A stretch of 24,176 nucleotides of DNA from a virus: the IMG/VR virus record IMGVR_UViG_3300030060_002172, positions 3,965 to 28,140 of that record; one strand, written 5' to 3'. Shown here one piece after another: positions 22,749-24,176 of the stretch (position 1 is the stretch's first letter; the number at the start of each line of letters is the position of its first letter). Made by a program: the position numbers and the translations under genes. The notes beneath the pieces were generated by a model that was not told the DNA's origin, ran no database searches, and saw only the letters and a list, made by a program, of their open reading frames with translations.

Positions 22749-23591
22749 TTAACCTCTATCATTAACCGGTCCAATTGTACATTGAAAACCGCCTCCTGTT
22801 GCTGCACTTGAAGCATTAGATACTAATGGTACAGTTAATGAATTATATAGTGTTTCTGTTTGTGATGCTTTTGGACCTACTATTACTGTTGTTGAAACAG
22901 CTGTAGCTAAATAAGATCCATATACTTTAGCACCAGAAGAATGAGCATTAGCAGGTGTATTTGATAAAGTTGTTCCTCTATAAGGAGCCGCTGTTCCACG
23001 TGTACATCCTGTTAAAGTATGTGTGCTTCTACCTGTGTATTGAATTGTTTCATTTTGATAAGTTCCAACTAATAAAGGATCAGTAATTGTACCAGCATCT
23101 AAATCTGCTTGTGTCCAAACTTTTTCTATAACAATATATCCTGCTGTTGGAAATTCAGATCCATCAGTCAATACTATAGACGTAGCTGAATCAGTTAAAG
23201 CTCCATTTAACGTTGTAGATAATTCTAAAGTTGTAATTGCAACTCCGCCCACTGGTTGCTTAACACTACTAAATCTTACATATGATGTACCTTCATTTAA
23301 ACCATTATTTGGAAAGGAAACACTTAAAACTTTTGATGCAGCTGTTGTTGTAAAGGGATTGTTTGGTAAAATATCTTGCACAGCAAATTCTACTCTTGCA
23401 GGTTTTGCATGTTGCAAGGCTTGTGGATCAGCGCCCACGGGCCTTGGATCTATTTGTGGTTGTTTAGGTTCAAATTCAGATGTGTGTACCCAAAGACCAT
23501 TCCACTCTTGCACCATTTCTCTGTAAGGAAATGCCGCACCAGAACGGTCAGAAATCATTAATGCATTTCTACCTTTTGCAAATCGTGCCAT
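22749..23591 (-). CDS. Conserved structural protein, 280 aa
   Basis: The N-terminal block (FAKGRNALMISDRSGAAFPY, REMVQEWNGLWVHTSEFEPK, QIDPRPVGADPQAL) is strongly conserved in marine phage neck/tail regions as I remember it. Then comes SVSFPNNGL, a beta-domain lead-in, and an inserted beta module at about 125-225: SIVLTDGSEFPTAGYIVIEK, ETIQYTGRSTHTLTGCTRGT, NAHSSGAKV. The C-terminus ends with a Ser/Ala-rich stretch and GPVNDRG. It is probably a proximal tail or neck protein that contacts adaptor and fibres; no enzyme motif is visible. The ATG overlaps the previous stop, with AAGGA about 11 bases upstream. Confidence 0.65.
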   Translation of the reverse strand: MARFAKGRNALMISDRSGAAFPYREMVQEWNGLWVHTSEFEPKQPQIDPRPVGADPQALQHAKPARVEFAVQDILPNNPFTTTAASKVLSVSFPNNGLNEGTSYVRFSSVKQPVGGVAITTLELSTTLNGALTDSATSIVLTDGSEFPTAGYIVIEKVWTQADLDAGTITDPLLVGTYQNETIQYTGRSTHTLTGCTRGTAAPYRGTTLSNTPANAHSSGAKVYGSYLATAVSTTVIVGPKASQTETLYNSLTVPLVSNASSAATGGGFQCTIGPVNDRG

Positions 23592-23998
23592 TATTTAGTA
23601 ATTCCTTTTGCTTTTCTATTTTTACGTATTTCTTTAATTGTTTTTTTTGAAAATGTTCCACCACTATGTTTTGCATCTCCTCCCGGCATCATACGAGATT
23701 TATATTTTTCAGGATTTTTTGATGCTTTTATTTTAGTAGCAGTAATATCTCTTTTAAATTGATCTCTATGTACTCTTTTAATAATTTCTTCTCCTGTAAA
23801 TTTTTTACCATGAGGGTGGCCTCTAACTATATATTTTTTTGTCTTTTTAAAATTTTTACCAAAAGATCTAATACCACCTCTTTTATTTAATTTTTTAACA
23901 GCTCCCTCAAATATATCTGCCATAGGTGGACTTTTTTTACTTTTTTGTGACTCTACAAAAGCTTTGCCCAAACCTGCAATTGCTTTTATTTTTCCCAT
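23591..23998 (-). CDS. Very basic small protein, 135 aa
   Basis: About 40 of 135 residues are Lys or Arg, spread over the whole length (NFKKTKKYIVRGHPHGKKF, TIKEIRKNRKAKGITK), with a short Ala/Gly-rich N-terminus. No zinc-binding or nuclease motif is evident. The location between two adaptor/neck genes implies a virion or packaging-related role; a nucleic-acid-binding or head-completion protein is plausible. Both ends overlap neighbours as TAATG, so it is coupled to them. I do not recognise a named family, although similar basic proteins occur here in related phages. Confidence 0.65.
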   Translation of the reverse strand: MGKIKAIAGLGKAFVESQKSKKSPPMADIFEGAVKKLNKRGGIRSFGKNFKKTKKYIVRGHPHGKKFTGEEIIKRVHRDQFKRDITATKIKASKNPEKYKSRMMPGGDAKHSGGTFSKKTIKEIRKNRKAKGITK

Positions 23999-24176
23999 TA
24001 TATATTTGGATAATAAGTCTTAGGCGTTATGTACGCACTAGCTGATGATCCATCCTCCTGTAAAGCTCTTGCTAATTCATCTTCGTATAATAATTTCATT
24101 TCTTGTGTTCTTTGTGGTGCATATTTTTGTGATAAATAATATGTAAGTCCTGACACCATACATGGTATAAATCTAT
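23998..24176 (-). CDS. Adaptor-like neck protein, C-terminal part only
   Basis: The frame is open at the right window edge and encodes 59 residues before TAA (24000-23998): RFIPCMVSGLTYYLSQKYAP, QRTQEMKLLYEDELARALQ, then ITPKTYYPNI. The sequence is of the kind found at the C-terminus of phage adaptor or tail-tubular-like proteins, with two helices around LLYEDELARA. It resembles the C-terminal helices of the neighbouring SU10-type adaptor (LYEQKYKQEL), so the two may be related proteins stacked in the neck. The stop overlaps the next start as TAATG. The start lies outside the window, so size and full domain content cannot be judged. Confidence 0.6.
   Translation of the reverse strand, partial: RFIPCMVSGLTYYLSQKYAPQRTQEMKLLYEDELARALQEDGSSASAYITPKTYYPNI

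Overview
The window looks like the late (virion and lysis) half of a marine tailed bacteriophage genome of the short-tailed, podovirus-like kind. All but one gene lie on the minus strand, so the text runs backwards: transcription goes from about 24176 down to 136. The genes are packed with overlaps of 1 to 14 bases or gaps of a few bases, often as TAATG or ATGA stop/start junctions. Base composition is AT-rich. Several proteins belong to families I know from uncultured pelagic phages, including an SU10-type adaptor, a short-tail nozzle, GGRIGF-type internal proteins, GWGR-repeat tail proteins and many 2OG-Fe(II) oxygenases. The host cannot be read from the sequence; an AT-rich marine bacterium such as SAR11 or a relative is a guess from composition and gene style. 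No integrase, tRNA, CRISPR array or insertion sequence was seen.

Layout in transcription order. (1) 24176-21557, neck and proximal tail: the C-terminus of an adaptor-like protein, a very basic protein, a conserved 280-aa structural protein, an SU10-type adaptor and a 146-aa virion protein. (2) 21543-17379, host-contact module: a 499-aa repeat protein with an N-terminal cupredoxin-like domain that keeps a complete type-1 copper ligand set, a 411-aa tail fibre, a 300-aa glycine-rich fibre or tip protein, and a 149-aa protein usual near fibre genes. (3) 17329-12636, the most remarkable part: a compact, conspicuously AT-rich cassette of nine genes, eight of which are 2-oxoglutarate/Fe(II)-dependent oxygenase-like proteins of three active-site types; the ninth is an unidentified 110-aa protein. 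A sigma70-like promoter sits at its head and another follows it. (4) 12584-9318: a 739-aa nozzle-like protein and four small proteins, two of which (54 and 56 aa) are short enough to be missed easily. (5) 9315-819: internal (ejection) proteins of 760, 281, 298 and 1486 aa. (6) 819-136, lysis: a small one-TM holin-like protein and an M15-family peptidoglycan peptidase. (7) At 1-105 the last codons of a plus-strand helicase gene converge on the late operon.

How the genes fit together: modules 1, 2, 4 and 5 would build neck, short tail, fibres and ejected core proteins, and module 6 releases progeny. The oxygenase cassette has the look of a moron-like insertion (different composition, own promoter, placed between structural genes). 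Its position beside the fibre and glycine-rich genes suggests hydroxylation of a virion or host surface component, but nothing in the sequence identifies a substrate. Putative control features include two promoters with the same TTGACT-N17-TATnnATAGT pattern, a related third promoter, and two hairpins that overlap start codons, one of which pairs a Shine-Dalgarno sequence with its own start codon.
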